Below are positions 41,030-49,574 of a stretch of 64,000 nucleotides of DNA, piece by piece. The stretch's first letter is position 1. Each line of letters opens with the position of its first letter. The notes under the pieces are model-generated. The model was not told where the DNA came from and searched no databases. It saw only the letters and a list, made by a program, of their open reading frames with translations. The position numbers and the translations under genes are program-made. Source of the DNA: Robinsoniella peoriensis (GTDB lineage Bacteria; Bacillota; Clostridia; Lachnospirales; Lachnospiraceae); NCBI RefSeq assembly GCF_000797495.1, contig NZ_JTGN01000006.1:1044-65043 (forward strand), read 5' to 3'.

Positions 41030-41592
41030 TATTGGGAACAAGAACATTGTTTCAGATTAAGCTTTTCCTTCCTAAACTTATTGTCTAAAAAGATTTGAAA
41101 GTGCTCGGCTGAGCCGATTGTAAAATTATTTTTTCCCAGAGCCATATATCTGCTGCCATGCTCCAGAAAATAATAATTTTCAATTAATGTCCAGCTTTTA
41201 ATGCCGGACCAGTCCACAACCGTTGTTTCTTCCGGAGTGATCTGTGTGAGCGTACTGGGGGTAATCTGAAAAGTCATCTTTTTGCCGCAAAGGCAGGATT
41301 GTTTTGACTTGCGAAGCTTACGAACAAAGGATCTCTTGTAAAAATCTTTTGCAAAATAAATAAAGATAATTCCAAAAACCAATGCACACATTCCGGCAGC
41401 ACCCAGGCTCCAGCTTCTTAAATGCGGGGCCTGGCTTAAAGCCAAAACACTTACGAGCAGAAAGCCAATTCCCCAAAGCTGGTAACGTTTCACTGCTTTA
41501 AATGCCGGAGTATCATTTTCTAACAAGGTATCATAATATAATTTTTCAAATCCATCATCATAAGACGTTTCATTCTGAAATAAAAGTTCCAA
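41029..41592 (-). CDS. YcxB-like membrane protein
   Basis: A 187-residue protein with two adjacent hydrophobic segments (about residues 41-60 and 64-82) and a C-terminal YcxB-type domain (TFQITPSTLTQIT, TTVVDWSGIKSWTLIENYYFL). Start TTG 41592 lies 8 nt after AAGGAGG; longer frames upstream of the ribosome binding site are rejected. Function of the family unknown. Confidence 0.8.
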   Translation of the reverse strand: MELLFQNETSYDDGFEKLYYDTLLENDTPAFKAVKRYQLWGIGFLLVSVLALSQAPHLRSWSLGAAGMCALVFGIIFIYFAKDFYKRSFVRKLRKSKQSCLCGKKMTFQITPSTLTQITPEETTVVDWSGIKSWTLIENYYFLEHGSRYMALGKNNFTIGSAEHFQIFLDNKFRKEKLNLKQCSCSQ

Positions 41593-41840
41593 GATACACA
41601 CCTCCTTTTGAGTCTGATAAATTATTGCAATAATCGGCACGCTCTGTCCTGCTAAAATTAAATTCATATATCTTTGATGCAGGTATTTTACAGACATGCT
41701 TTGATTGTCTATTATATACGGTAAATGTGATTTTTATATGAAAAATCAGAGAAAGAATACAATATTGCTGATCTTAGGTTACGGTTTTCCTTTAATTACT
41801 ACTTTAATTAAAGAACAGATTCTGATATAATAACAAAAAC

Positions 41841-41854
41841 AGAACAAATGTTCG
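41841..41854. promoter_or_regulatory. SOS-box-like site upstream of a hypothetical gene
   Basis: AGAACAAATGTTCG differs from the consensus CGAACRNRYGTTYG only at the first base. TATAAT (41826-41831), with a -35-like TTTAAT 17 nt upstream (41803), places the box about 3-17 nt after the transcription start, as in the dinB unit. Confidence 0.65.
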
Positions 41855-41876
41855 AAAAACGTAAGGAGGAATTATC

Positions 41877-42194
41877 ATGGCGTTTGGTACAGGGATTAAT
41901 ATGGATTCACCGGATGCGGGAAGAATTCGGGGAAAGCAGATAGAAATAGCATGTTACTGCTGGTTTACCCGAACAGGAATCAGCATACCGCGATTAGTGA
42001 AATACCAGGATGAAGAAGGAGAAATTCACACGATTGGCAACATTCGTGTACTGTGCTCCGAGCAGAAGAACTTTGCCGGGGTTTCTTCCATGGAATATCA
42101 ATGTGAGATGGTGGCAGAAGGGATTATGAAGAATGTGAAGCTGATTTTTTTCCCCGATAAGAAAAAATGGGTGATGGTTTACGGGAATGCGTGA
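41877..42194 (+). CDS. Hypothetical protein, 105 residues, candidate SOS regulon member
   Basis: Small soluble protein that begins MAFGTGINMDSPDAGRIRGK and contains basic and aromatic stretches (ACYCWFTRTG, PRLVKYQDEEGEI, MKNVKLIFFPDKKKW). No family recognised and no membrane segment. AAGGAGG precedes ATG 41877. The SOS-like box immediately upstream suggests DNA-damage induction (inference). Followed by a hairpin GGATTGG/CCAATCC near 42205-42235. Confidence 0.7.
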   Translation: MAFGTGINMDSPDAGRIRGKQIEIACYCWFTRTGISIPRLVKYQDEEGEIHTIGNIRVLCSEQKNFAGVSSMEYQCEMVAEGIMKNVKLIFFPDKKKWVMVYGNA

Positions 42195-42386
42195 TAAAAT
42201 ATGGGATTGGAGGACGGAGCATATTGCCAATCCAAATGGTCTATGCTATACTTCCTATTAGAAAATTGTAGGTCTAAAACAGGACTTTACAGATTATCAT
42301 GATATTAATCAGCATAAATTTCAGTATCGAAAACGATGCCAGTTTAAAGAGTTGAAAATAAAGAAATGGAAAGGAAACCGCAGGAA

Positions 42387-43334
42387 ATGATCTATAATAA
42401 TGTATTGGAAGCGATCGGACATACTCCCATGGTTCGTTTAAACAGGCTGTCTCAGCCGGACAGCGCCGAGATTCTGGTGAAATACGAAGGTGTAAACGTG
42501 GGGGGATCCGTGAAGACAAGAACCGCGTATAATATGATTGCGGAGGCAGAGAAAAAAGGAAAGCTACACAAAGATTCGGTTATCGTTGAGCCTACCAGTG
42601 GAAATCAGGGAATTGGATTGGCTTTGGTTGGGGCTGTAAAAGGATATAAGGTAAAAATTGTGATGCCTGATTCTGTAAGTGAAGAACGCAGGAAACTGGT
42701 AACACAGTATGGGGCGGAAGTAATACTGGTTCATGATGAGGGAGACATCGGAGCCTGCATTGAAGAGTGTCTGCAGACAGCCCTGCGCATCGGAGCAGAA
42801 GATCCCAATGCCTATATTCCACAGCAATTTATTAATCCGGATAACCCGCTGGTGCATAAATACCATACAGGCGTGGAAATACTAGAACAAGTGGAAGGAC
42901 CAATTCATGGTTTCTGTTCCGGAGTGGGTACGGGCGGCACACTATCCGGCATTGGAGAAGTTTTGAAACGGCAAAACCCCGATATTGTGATCTGGGCTGT
43001 TGAGCCGGAACATGCGGCAATTTTATCAGGCGGAAGCATCGGAACACATTTGCAGATGGGAATCGGGGACGGACTGATTCCGGAGAATCTGAACATGGAT
43101 ATTTATGAGGATATCTGTATCGTGACAGATGAAGAAGCGCTGGATGTTTCAAAACGCCTTGCCAGAGAAGAAGGGCTGCTATGCGGAATCTCAAGCGGTT
43201 CCAATGTGGCGGCAGCCATGCGCCTTGCCAAAAAGCTGGGACCCGGAAAAAGAGTGGTTACCATTCTCCCGGATACAGGGGAACGTTATTATAGCACAGA
43301 ATTATTTGAAGATGAAAATAACAAACCGCTCTGA
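42387..43334 (+). CDS. Cysteine synthase family protein (PLP), variant with TSGNQGIG motif
   Basis: A 315-residue fold-type II PLP enzyme. The PLP lysine is in GGSVKTRT (about residue 41), the substrate loop is EPTSGNQGIG (about residue 69) where CysK has TSGNTGIG, and the phosphate-binding loop is [10 protein letters not shown]. The Thr-to-Gln change at the substrate loop suggests a different acceptor or amino-acid substrate, so it may not be a plain O-acetylserine sulfhydrylase. I prefer ATG 42387 (AAGGA upstream) over 42366. About 3.2 kb before the canonical CysK in the same sulfur cluster. Confidence 0.85.
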   Translation: MIYNNVLEAIGHTPMVRLNRLSQPDSAEILVKYEGVNVGGSVKTRTAYNMIAEAEKKGKLHKDSVIVEPTSGNQGIGLALVGAVKGYKVKIVMPDSVSEERRKLVTQYGAEVILVHDEGDIGACIEECLQTALRIGAEDPNAYIPQQFINPDNPLVHKYHTGVEILEQVEGPIHGFCSGVGTGGTLSGIGEVLKRQNPDIVIWAVEPEHAAILSGGSIGTHLQMGIGDGLIPENLNMDIYEDICIVTDEEALDVSKRLAREEGLLCGISSGSNVAAAMRLAKKLGPGKRVVTILPDTGERYYSTELFEDENNKPL

Positions 43335-43354
43335 TAAGTTTTGCGGAGAATGCC

Positions 43355-43384
43355 TTGTAAAATAGTAGAAACCTATGCTATAAT
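43355..43384 (+). promoter_or_regulatory. Predicted promoter of the DUF1700/Rrf2 unit
   Basis: TTGTAA (43355-43360), 18 nt, TATAAT (43379-43384). The transcript begins just before a double-hairpin element. Confidence 0.7.
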
Positions 43385-43403
43385 GTCAACAATTACGACA
43401 GGT

Positions 43404-43472
43404 AGTGTGGAAGAAAGCACTTTTACACTGTTTATTTGGACATATCGTAAGCAAGCTTACAATATGTATGCT
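43404..43472. repeat. Double-hairpin element j outside the eut operon
   Basis: Module 1 pairs AGTGTGGAAG (43404-43413) with CTTTTACACT (43420-43429). The linker TTTATTTGGACA matches the eut linker ACTTATTTAGGCA in place and character. Module 2 is ATCGTAAG-CAAG-CTTACAAT, followed by ATGTATGCTG. Clearly the same family as the eut elements, 5' of the DUF1700 gene. Confidence 0.8.
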
Positions 43473-43543
43473 GTCAAGTGTGGGAATACTACTAACTTTG
43501 TAATGAGGCAGTTTCTGCCTGCAGAAAGGATTTACATTCGAAG

Positions 43544-44011
43544 ATGAATAGACAAGAGTTTTTGAATACTTTGCGTTCACAATTATCAGGAGAGATCAGT
43601 TCACGGGAAGTGGAAGAGAATATCCGGTATTATGATGAATATATCAGAGACGCAGTCGAAAATGGAAAATCGGAATTCCAGATATTAAACGAGATCGGGA
43701 GTCCATTACTGATTGCACGAACAATTATTGAGACTAGTAATAAAGCTAAAGGAACAGGTTATCAGGCACAGAGTCAGGGATCTTCTTTTCAGGAGGATGA
43801 GAATGATAACAGGCGTCCGAATGGCAGTTTTCATTCTTTTAATCTTCAGACAGGGATACCAAAGTGGCTGGTGATTACGGGAGTTGTAGTAATCTTAGTT
43901 GTATTGCTCAGCATTTTGGGATCCGCAATTGCAATTCTTTCCAGATTCTTTATTCCGATTATAGTAATCGTGCTTGTTGTGGCACTGTTTAAGAGCAGGG
44001 GCCGCCGATGA
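43544..44011 (+). CDS. DUF1700-family membrane protein
   Basis: A 155-residue protein. The N-terminal helical part NRQEFLNTLRSQLSGEISSREV and YYDEYIRDAVENGKSEFQIL match DUF1700. The C-terminal part has two hydrophobic segments (about residues 110-150), ending in KSRGRR. No good ribosome binding site is close to ATG 43544, so the hairpin element upstream may matter for translation. Overlaps the next gene by four bases. Confidence 0.8.
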   Translation: MNRQEFLNTLRSQLSGEISSREVEENIRYYDEYIRDAVENGKSEFQILNEIGSPLLIARTIIETSNKAKGTGYQAQSQGSSFQEDENDNRRPNGSFHSFNLQTGIPKWLVITGVVVILVVLLSILGSAIAILSRFFIPIIVIVLVVALFKSRGRR

Positions 44012-44421
44012 AGATATCTACGAAAGGCATATATGCCTTAGAAATAGCAGTGGATCTGGCAATGCATTCTGATTCAGAGCATTTAGAGAGTATTAAGAAT
44101 ATTGCGGGCAGGAGAAATCTTTCAGAAAAATATCTGGAGCGGATTATCAGTATGCTTAAGAAAGCAAATCTGGTGAGCAGTACCCGGGGGGCAAGAGGCG
44201 GATACTGCCTGGCGAAGCCTGCCGGTGAAATTATGGTTTATGATATTCTGACTGCAGTGGAAGGAAACCTGGCGCCGGTTGAATGCCTGATTAAGTCAAC
44301 CGATTGTGGAATAGATTGTGAGAAATGTCCTACAAGGCGTGTCTGGAATCAAATGTGGGAGCTGATCAAGGATGCTGCGAAAGAGACCAGATTGGAAGAT
44401 CTGCTCAAAAAAGCCAGTTAG
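44008..44421 (+). CDS. Rrf2-family regulator with cysteine cluster
   Basis: A 137-residue Rrf2/IscR-type regulator. Winged helix MKISTKGIYALEIAVDLAMH, recognition region LSEKYLERIISMLKKANLV, then STRGARGGYCLAKP. A cysteine group ECLIKSTDCGIDCEKC about residues 93-107 could bind an Fe-S cluster. Overlaps DUF1700 by 4 nt (ATGA), so the two are cotranslated. Probably senses Fe-S or redox status (inference). Confidence 0.88.
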   Translation: MKISTKGIYALEIAVDLAMHSDSEHLESIKNIAGRRNLSEKYLERIISMLKKANLVSSTRGARGGYCLAKPAGEIMVYDILTAVEGNLAPVECLIKSTDCGIDCEKCPTRRVWNQMWELIKDAAKETRLEDLLKKAS

Positions 44422-44432
44422 CGTTAATACAA

Positions 44433-44468
44433 AATAGAGCTGCAGGATAAGAGCAGTTCTATTTTTTT
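44433..44468 (+). terminator. Terminator after the first Rrf2 gene
   Basis: AATAGAGCTGC / GCAGTTCTATT stem followed by a run of T. Confidence 0.85.
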
Positions 44469-44489
44469 AATGTTTTTTTAAATTAGGTA

Positions 44490-44518
44490 TTGACATTTAC
44501 AGAATTATCCTGTATAAC
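44490..44518 (+). promoter_or_regulatory. Predicted promoter of the second Rrf2 gene
   Basis: TTGACA (44490-44495), 17 nt, TATAAC (44513-44518). Confidence 0.8.
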
Positions 44519-44578
44519 ATAGATATATTATTTAACATATCGGTTTGGTAGGAAATAAAACAGGAAAAAGGTGATGAA

Positions 44579-45022
44579 ATGAAAATCTCAACAAAAGGAA
44601 GATATGGCCTGCGGGCGCTGGTTGATTTAGCATCGCATTCTACAAGTGAAGCTGTATCACTGGCAAGCGTAGCCAACAGGCAGAAAATATCCGTCAATTA
44701 TCTGGAACAGGTTTTTGCAACACTCCGAAAAGCCGGATTAGTAAAAAGTATCAAAGGGCCGCAGGGTGGATATATGCTTGCAATGAAGCCGGAAGAGATG
44801 CAGGTATCTGATATATTAACAGCTTTGGAAGGCAAGTTCAGTATTATAGATGAAGTGGCGCCCAATGAGCAGCAGGATAAAGTACAAATGGCGATTAATG
44901 AACTGGTTTGGGAGAAGATCAACCAGCAGGTAAATCATTATCTGGAAAGCACCACACTGGCTGATTTAGTAGAAGAGTATCAGAAATTAAATGGGGAAGA
45001 AGAATATATGTACTATATATAA
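44579..45022 (+). CDS. Rrf2-family regulator without cysteines (CymR-like)
   Basis: A 147-residue Rrf2 regulator. The N-terminus is nearly the same as in the previous one (MKISTKGRYGLRALVDLASH), and GPQGGYMLA follows. It lacks cysteines. That and its location before metY and cysK fit a CymR-type repressor of sulfur genes that senses O-acetylserine through CysK. AAAAGGTGA precedes ATG 44579. Confidence 0.88.
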   Translation: MKISTKGRYGLRALVDLASHSTSEAVSLASVANRQKISVNYLEQVFATLRKAGLVKSIKGPQGGYMLAMKPEEMQVSDILTALEGKFSIIDEVAPNEQQDKVQMAINELVWEKINQQVNHYLESTTLADLVEEYQKLNGEEEYMYYI

Positions 45023-45045
45023 TAATTATAATACGTAATATTCTT

Positions 45046-45095
45046 TCAGAAATAATTCCTACTAAGTAAATAATGTTAATTGGAATACTAAGTGC
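45046..45095. promoter_or_regulatory. Possible CymR operator upstream of metY
   Basis: AATTCCTACTAAGT and ATTGGAATACTAAGT lie about 30 nt apart and include ATTGGAAT, which resembles known CymR boxes. The intergenic stretch of 196 nt has no convincing -35/-10 pair or SAM riboswitch. Confidence 0.4.
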
Positions 45096-45218
45096 ATAAA
45101 ATAAGCACAGTATGAAAATAAATTTGTGGTAAAAGCCACGTGCTGCAGCATATGAAAGGCTGCACCAGCATAACTCGTTCAGACAATGAGAATATAGTGA
45201 AAAGTGAGGAGAAATATT

Positions 45219-46514
45219 ATGAGTGAAAAGAGAGAATTAAAATTTGAGACACTTCAATTACACGTAGGACAGGAAAATCCGGATCCGGTAACCGATGCAA
45301 GGGCAGTACCGATCTATCAGACATCTTCTTATGTTTTCAAGAACTGCGCACATGCCGCAGCACGTTTTAACCTTACAGATGCAGGTAATATCTATGGAAG
45401 GCTTACCAACACCACACAAGACATTTTCGAACAGCGTATAGCAGCGCTGGAAGGCGGAGTAGCAGCACTGGCGGTAGCTTCCGGAGCCGCAGCAATTACA
45501 TATACATTTCAGAATCTGGCACATGCTGGCGATCATATCGTAGCAGCCAAGACAATATACGGCGGAACCTATAATCTTCTGGAACATACCCTTCCGGAAT
45601 ACGGGATTACAGCAACATTTGTAGATCCGGATGTGGAAGGCAGTTTTGAAGCGGCAATTCAGGAAAATACCAAAGCAGTTTTTATAGAGACCATCGGCAA
45701 TCCCAATGCAAGTCTGATTGATATTGAAAAGGTGGCGGCAATTGCCCATGCGCATAAAATACCATTAGTGGTTGACAGCACTTTTGCGACACCTTACCTG
45801 GTACGCCCTATTGATTTGGGAGCAGATATCGTAGTACACTCTGCAACGAAATTTATTGGAGGACACGGAACAACCATTGGAGGGGTAATTGTTGACAGCG
45901 GAAAATTTGACTGGGAAGCATCCGGAAAGTTTCCGTCACTTACCGAACCAAACCCAAGTTACCATGGAGTAAGCTTTACGAAAGTCGTTGGTCCGGCAGC
46001 ATTTGTGACCAAGATCCGTGCAATTTTATTGCGTGATACCGGAGCTACACTTTCCCCGATTCATGCATTTATCTTCTTACAGGGATTAGAGACATTATCG
46101 CTGCGTGTAGAACGTCATGTAGAAAATGCCTTAAAGGTAGTTGATTATTTAAGCAAACATTCCCAGGTAGAAAAAGTAAATCATCCGGCGCTTTCTGACA
46201 GCCCGTATCATGAGCTGTATCAGCGTTATTTCCCTAAGGGAGGGGCTTCGATCTTTACTTTTGAAATCAAGGGCGGATCTCAGGAAGCACAGGATTTCAT
46301 AGACCATCTGGAAATTTTCTCTTTACTTGCCAATGTAGCGGATGTAAAATCATTAGTAATACATCCGGCAAGTACTACACATTCCCAGATGACAGAAGAT
46401 GAACTTGCAGGTTCCGGCATTAAACCAAATACAATCCGGTTATCAATCGGTACGGAACACATTGATGATATTATTTATGATTTGGATCAGGCATTTCAGG
46501 CAATTGCTAAGTAA
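45219..46514 (+). CDS. metY: O-acetylhomoserine aminocarboxypropyltransferase / sulfhydrylase
   Basis: A 431-residue gamma-family PLP enzyme of the MetY type, making homocysteine from O-acetylhomoserine and sulfide. The PLP lysine lies in HSATKFIGGHGTTIGG about residue 209; IYGRLTNTTQDIFEQRI and ASGAAAITYTFQNLA are MetY-like. The length (about 430) is typical for MetY and longer than MetB/MetC. ATG 45219 follows GAGGAGA. Confidence 0.93.
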   Translation: MSEKRELKFETLQLHVGQENPDPVTDARAVPIYQTSSYVFKNCAHAAARFNLTDAGNIYGRLTNTTQDIFEQRIAALEGGVAALAVASGAAAITYTFQNLAHAGDHIVAAKTIYGGTYNLLEHTLPEYGITATFVDPDVEGSFEAAIQENTKAVFIETIGNPNASLIDIEKVAAIAHAHKIPLVVDSTFATPYLVRPIDLGADIVVHSATKFIGGHGTTIGGVIVDSGKFDWEASGKFPSLTEPNPSYHGVSFTKVVGPAAFVTKIRAILLRDTGATLSPIHAFIFLQGLETLSLRVERHVENALKVVDYLSKHSQVEKVNHPALSDSPYHELYQRYFPKGGASIFTFEIKGGSQEAQDFIDHLEIFSLLANVADVKSLVIHPASTTHSQMTEDELAGSGIKPNTIRLSIGTEHIDDIIYDLDQAFQAIAK

Positions 46515-46555
46515 GGGAACCAGGAGCCTGACGCATTTAAGAAAGGATGTTTAAA

Positions 46556-47488
46556 ATGGCTAAAATATATGGAAGTATTACAGAATTGGTAGGAAAAACT
46601 CCCCTTGTGGAATTAAAAAATATTGAAAGTGCTTTAGGTCTGGCGGGTAAAGTGGTAGTGAAATTAGAATACTTCAATCCGGCCGGAAGCGTAAAAGACA
46701 GAGTGGCAAAGGCTATGGTGGAAGATGCTGAGAATAAAGGTATCTTAAAACCGGGTGCTACCATTATTGAACCAACCAGCGGAAACACCGGTATCGGGCT
46801 TGCCAGCGTAGCAGCGGCAAAAGGCTATAAAGCTATCTTTACCATGCCGGAGACGATGAGTATTGAAAGAAGAAAATTACTTCTGGGATACGGTGCGGAA
46901 ATTGTGCTGACGGAAGGTGCTAAGGGAATGAAAGGCGCAATTGCAAAAGCGGAAGAACTTGCAAAAGATATTCCGAATGCCTTTATTCCCGGGCAGTTTG
47001 AAAATGCAGCCAATCCGGCAATCCACGCGGCTACAACAGGACCGGAGATCTGGGCAGATACGGAAGGTGCGGTAGATATGTTTATTGCCGGAGTTGGTAC
47101 CGGCGGAACATTAAGCGGAACCGGCGTATTCTTAAAATCCAAGAAACCGGAAATAAAAGTCATTGCTGTAGAGCCTGCTGCGTCACCGGTTTTATCAAAA
47201 GGTACCGGCGGACCTCATAAAATTCAGGGAATTGGTGCCGGTTTTGTACCCAAGAACCTGAATCAGAATGTCTATGATGAAATTGTAACAGTAGAAAATG
47301 CAGAAGCATTTGAGGCTGCAAAGCTGATTGCAAAAAAAGAAGGTATTCTGGTTGGAATTTCTTCCGGAGCAGCTCTTCACACTGCAATTGAATTCGCGAA
47401 AAAGCCGGAGAATGCAGGAAAAACCATTGTTGCGCTACTTCCGGATACCGGAGAGCGTTATCTCTCAACAGAATTATTTGAAGCATAA
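46556..47488 (+). CDS. cysK: Cysteine synthase CysK (O-acetylserine sulfhydrylase)
   Basis: A 310-residue PLP enzyme. PLP lysine in AGSVKDRV (about residue 43), substrate loop [22 protein letters not shown] loop, C-terminal [12 protein letters not shown]. Canonical CysK. AAAGGA 10 nt before ATG 46556; the ATG at 46547 is too close. Follows metY by 41 nt and is likely cotranscribed. Confidence 0.96.
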   Translation: MAKIYGSITELVGKTPLVELKNIESALGLAGKVVVKLEYFNPAGSVKDRVAKAMVEDAENKGILKPGATIIEPTSGNTGIGLASVAAAKGYKAIFTMPETMSIERRKLLLGYGAEIVLTEGAKGMKGAIAKAEELAKDIPNAFIPGQFENAANPAIHAATTGPEIWADTEGAVDMFIAGVGTGGTLSGTGVFLKSKKPEIKVIAVEPAASPVLSKGTGGPHKIQGIGAGFVPKNLNQNVYDEIVTVENAEAFEAAKLIAKKEGILVGISSGAALHTAIEFAKKPENAGKTIVALLPDTGERYLSTELFEA

Positions 47489-47498
47489 GGATTATCAG

Positions 47499-47524
47499 GC
47501 GCCGGTAGTTTACCGGCGCTTTCT
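47499..47524 (+). terminator. Terminator after cysK
   Basis: GCGCCGGTA / TACCGGCGC with a short loop, then TTTCT. The T run is short. Confidence 0.75.
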
Positions 47525-47667
47525 ATATGGAAAGAATTTTTTTCGGGCATTGAAATGCAATTTCATTTTATTTTAATAACAGCTTTCTTTTATGGGAAAA
47601 ATATTGTAGAATGTAAGCAAATATTGGAATAACAGCGTTGAAAATAAAAAGAGTAGGAATTGCAAAA

Positions 47668-48441
47668 ATGGAACAGATTACAGACTATAAACTATTACTG
47701 GATACGGCGGTGCTGGCAGGACAGATCATGCTGCGAAACGGTGCCGAAATTTACCGTGTGGAAGACACCATTCACCGTATCTTAAAAGTATCCAGCTTAA
47801 AGACCACAGAAGCATACGTTACAACTACCGGTATGATTGTTACGCTGGATGATCCCCAGATCGATTCGCTGACCGTTATTCGAAGAATTGCAGACCGGGA
47901 GACAAATCTTAATAAAATTACTCTTGTAAATACCATATCCAGAAGATTTTGTGCCGGGGAAATTACCCTGAAAGAAGCATTTCATGATCTGAAACACCTG
48001 GAATCCCGGGAATATTCCCAGAAAGTATTGGATCTTTCTACTATTGTAGTTGCATCGGCCTTTGCGCTTTTATTGGGCGGAACGGCTATGGATGCTTTAG
48101 GTGCGGCAATTGATGGTGCACTGCTGGTACTGGTGTTAAAGCTGGGAATTAAAATTGGTTTTAATCCATTTTTTAAAGATGTTGCTGCATCTGCTGTAAT
48201 AGCGGTGGGTGCGATCCTTCTGTCCAGAATACCATTTACCGTTATGAATATGGACATGATCATTATTGGTACCATTATGCCCCTGGTGCCCGGAGCTGCC
48301 ATTACGAATGCTATTCGGGATACGCTTCAGGGGGATTATGTTGCAGGCGGTGCAAAAGCCCTGGAGGCATTTGTAAAGGCCGTTGCAATTGTTATTGGTG
48401 TGGCATTCGGAATGATTATTATGGGAGGTGTAAAGGCATGA
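47668..48441 (+). CDS. ThrE-type exporter, N-terminal half (YjjP-like, DUF1212)
   Basis: A 257-residue protein. Its N-terminal soluble part contains LAGQIMLRNGAEIYRVEDTI, the DUF1212/ThrE signature, followed by five hydrophobic segments including GTIMPLVPGAAITNAIRDTL. Works with the next gene as a split ThrE threonine/serine exporter; in E. coli YjjPB exports succinate, so the substrate is open. ATG 47668 follows GTAGGAATT by 6 nt; TTG at 47638 is not favoured. Confidence 0.88.
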   Translation: MEQITDYKLLLDTAVLAGQIMLRNGAEIYRVEDTIHRILKVSSLKTTEAYVTTTGMIVTLDDPQIDSLTVIRRIADRETNLNKITLVNTISRRFCAGEITLKEAFHDLKHLESREYSQKVLDLSTIVVASAFALLLGGTAMDALGAAIDGALLVLVLKLGIKIGFNPFFKDVAASAVIAVGAILLSRIPFTVMNMDMIIIGTIMPLVPGAAITNAIRDTLQGDYVAGGAKALEAFVKAVAIVIGVAFGMIIMGGVKA

Positions 48442-48878
48442 TTGTACAGGTAGTGAGTGCATTTGTTGCAATATTAGCGTTTTCAACGGTGATACAGGTA
48501 CCGAAAAAATATCTGGTGTACTGTGGACTGATCGGAGCGGCAGGGTGGCTTGTGTATCTGCTGAATGCAGACAGTAAGGGAATTGTAATGGCGAACTTTC
48601 TCGCAGCACTTGTGATCGCATTGATTTCCCATGTGTTTGCCAGAATATTTAAAGCTCCGGTAACGGTATTCTTAATCCCGGGAATTCTGGTTATAGTGCC
48701 GGGAGCCGGTATGTACCGGACGGTTTATCAGATCTTTTTAGGGGAACAGCAAAAGGCGATGAATTCACTGCTTCAGACGATTGAAATAGCAGGAATGATC
48801 GCTTTGGCAGTATTTATTATGGACTCTGTGTTCGATATGATTCGCAATAAGAAGTGGAAAAAAATAAAGGCAGAATAG
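48438..48878 (+). CDS. ThrE-type exporter, C-terminal half (YjjB-like, DUF3815)
   Basis: A 146-residue membrane protein with four to five hydrophobic segments; IPGILVIVPGAGMYRTVY about residue 74 mirrors the LVPGA segment of the first half. ATG 48438 overlaps the previous stop (ATGA), so the two subunits are translated together. Confidence 0.88.
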   Translation: MIVQVVSAFVAILAFSTVIQVPKKYLVYCGLIGAAGWLVYLLNADSKGIVMANFLAALVIALISHVFARIFKAPVTVFLIPGILVIVPGAGMYRTVYQIFLGEQQKAMNSLLQTIEIAGMIALAVFIMDSVFDMIRNKKWKKIKAE

Positions 48879-48914
48879 GAACCGGAACTGTTCTTTGGAG
48901 AATATTTAGACAGT

Positions 48915-48949
48915 GAAAGACCCAAGCAGGGGAGCTACTTGGGTCTTTC
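48915..48949 (+). terminator. Terminator after the ThrE pair
   Basis: GAAAGACCCAAG / CTTGGGTCTTTC 12-bp stem. No T run follows beyond TTTC, so strength is uncertain. Confidence 0.65.
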
Positions 48950-49126
48950 GAGGGGAGTATAAATAATTAATAAGGGGTTTGTAAAAAAAATTTTTTGAAG
49001 GGTAAATTCTTTTTACATCTCAAATTATAATATAGATTGGAAAAAAATGCAATACATATTTTTTACTATTTTTGAGATAATAAATTTTGTAATAAAAATA
49101 TTTATTATTCAGGAGGGAATGAAACT

Positions 49127-49420
49127 ATGGCAAAGAATATGAATTCTAAAAACCAGACTCAAAATAGTACGAACAACTATGAATCTAATGTAGAATCAAA
49201 GAACAAAGCAAGTAACAAAGCTAGCAATTCTTATAAGGATGCAAGCGAAAAAAACAGTGCTTACAACAGTACTAATGAATCCGAGAATTCCTATAACTCT
49301 TACAAGAACAGCAATTCTTCTAAGAACGCTACAAGCAACAATACTTCCAAAAATGCAAGCCGCAATGCTTCTTCAGACTGTCACCACGAATCTGATGAAT
49401 ACAGCGATTGCAACTACTAA
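49127..49420 (+). CDS. Asn/Ser-rich low-complexity small protein
   Basis: A 97-residue hydrophilic protein composed mostly of Asn, Ser, Lys, Glu and Ala with short repeats (NKASNKASNSYKDASEK, NSYNSYKNSNSSKNATS). It ends in a His/Cys/acidic tail SDCHHESDEYSDCNY. No signal peptide or helix. AGGAGG precedes ATG 49127. The upstream region is strongly AT-rich, and no sigma-A promoter is certain. The composition resembles spore-associated or disordered proteins of Clostridia, but no function can be assigned. Confidence 0.7.
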   Translation: MAKNMNSKNQTQNSTNNYESNVESKNKASNKASNSYKDASEKNSAYNSTNESENSYNSYKNSNSSKNATSNNTSKNASRNASSDCHHESDEYSDCNY

Positions 49421-49481
49421 AACCGGATATTTGACATCAGGTAGGGACAGCAAGTAAAATCAACCGGTTTTAAAGAGAGAT

Positions 49482-49520
49482 GGAGTCTTGGCCACAATAC
49501 GGCCGGGGCTCTGTTTTTTT
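49482..49520 (+). terminator. Terminator after the Asn/Ser-rich gene
   Basis: GGAGTCTTGGCC / GGCCGGGGCTCT with G-U pairs, followed by seven T (49514-49520). Confidence 0.88.
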
Positions 49521-49574
49521 GCACACATTTCCAGATTTCTGCATATATTAAGTCAGGAAGGAGTGTATGTATTT

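Noticed and set aside
45023..45218. SAM riboswitch (S-box) or T-box before metY
   Set aside because: None of the conserved S-box blocks and no T-box sequence with terminator is present.
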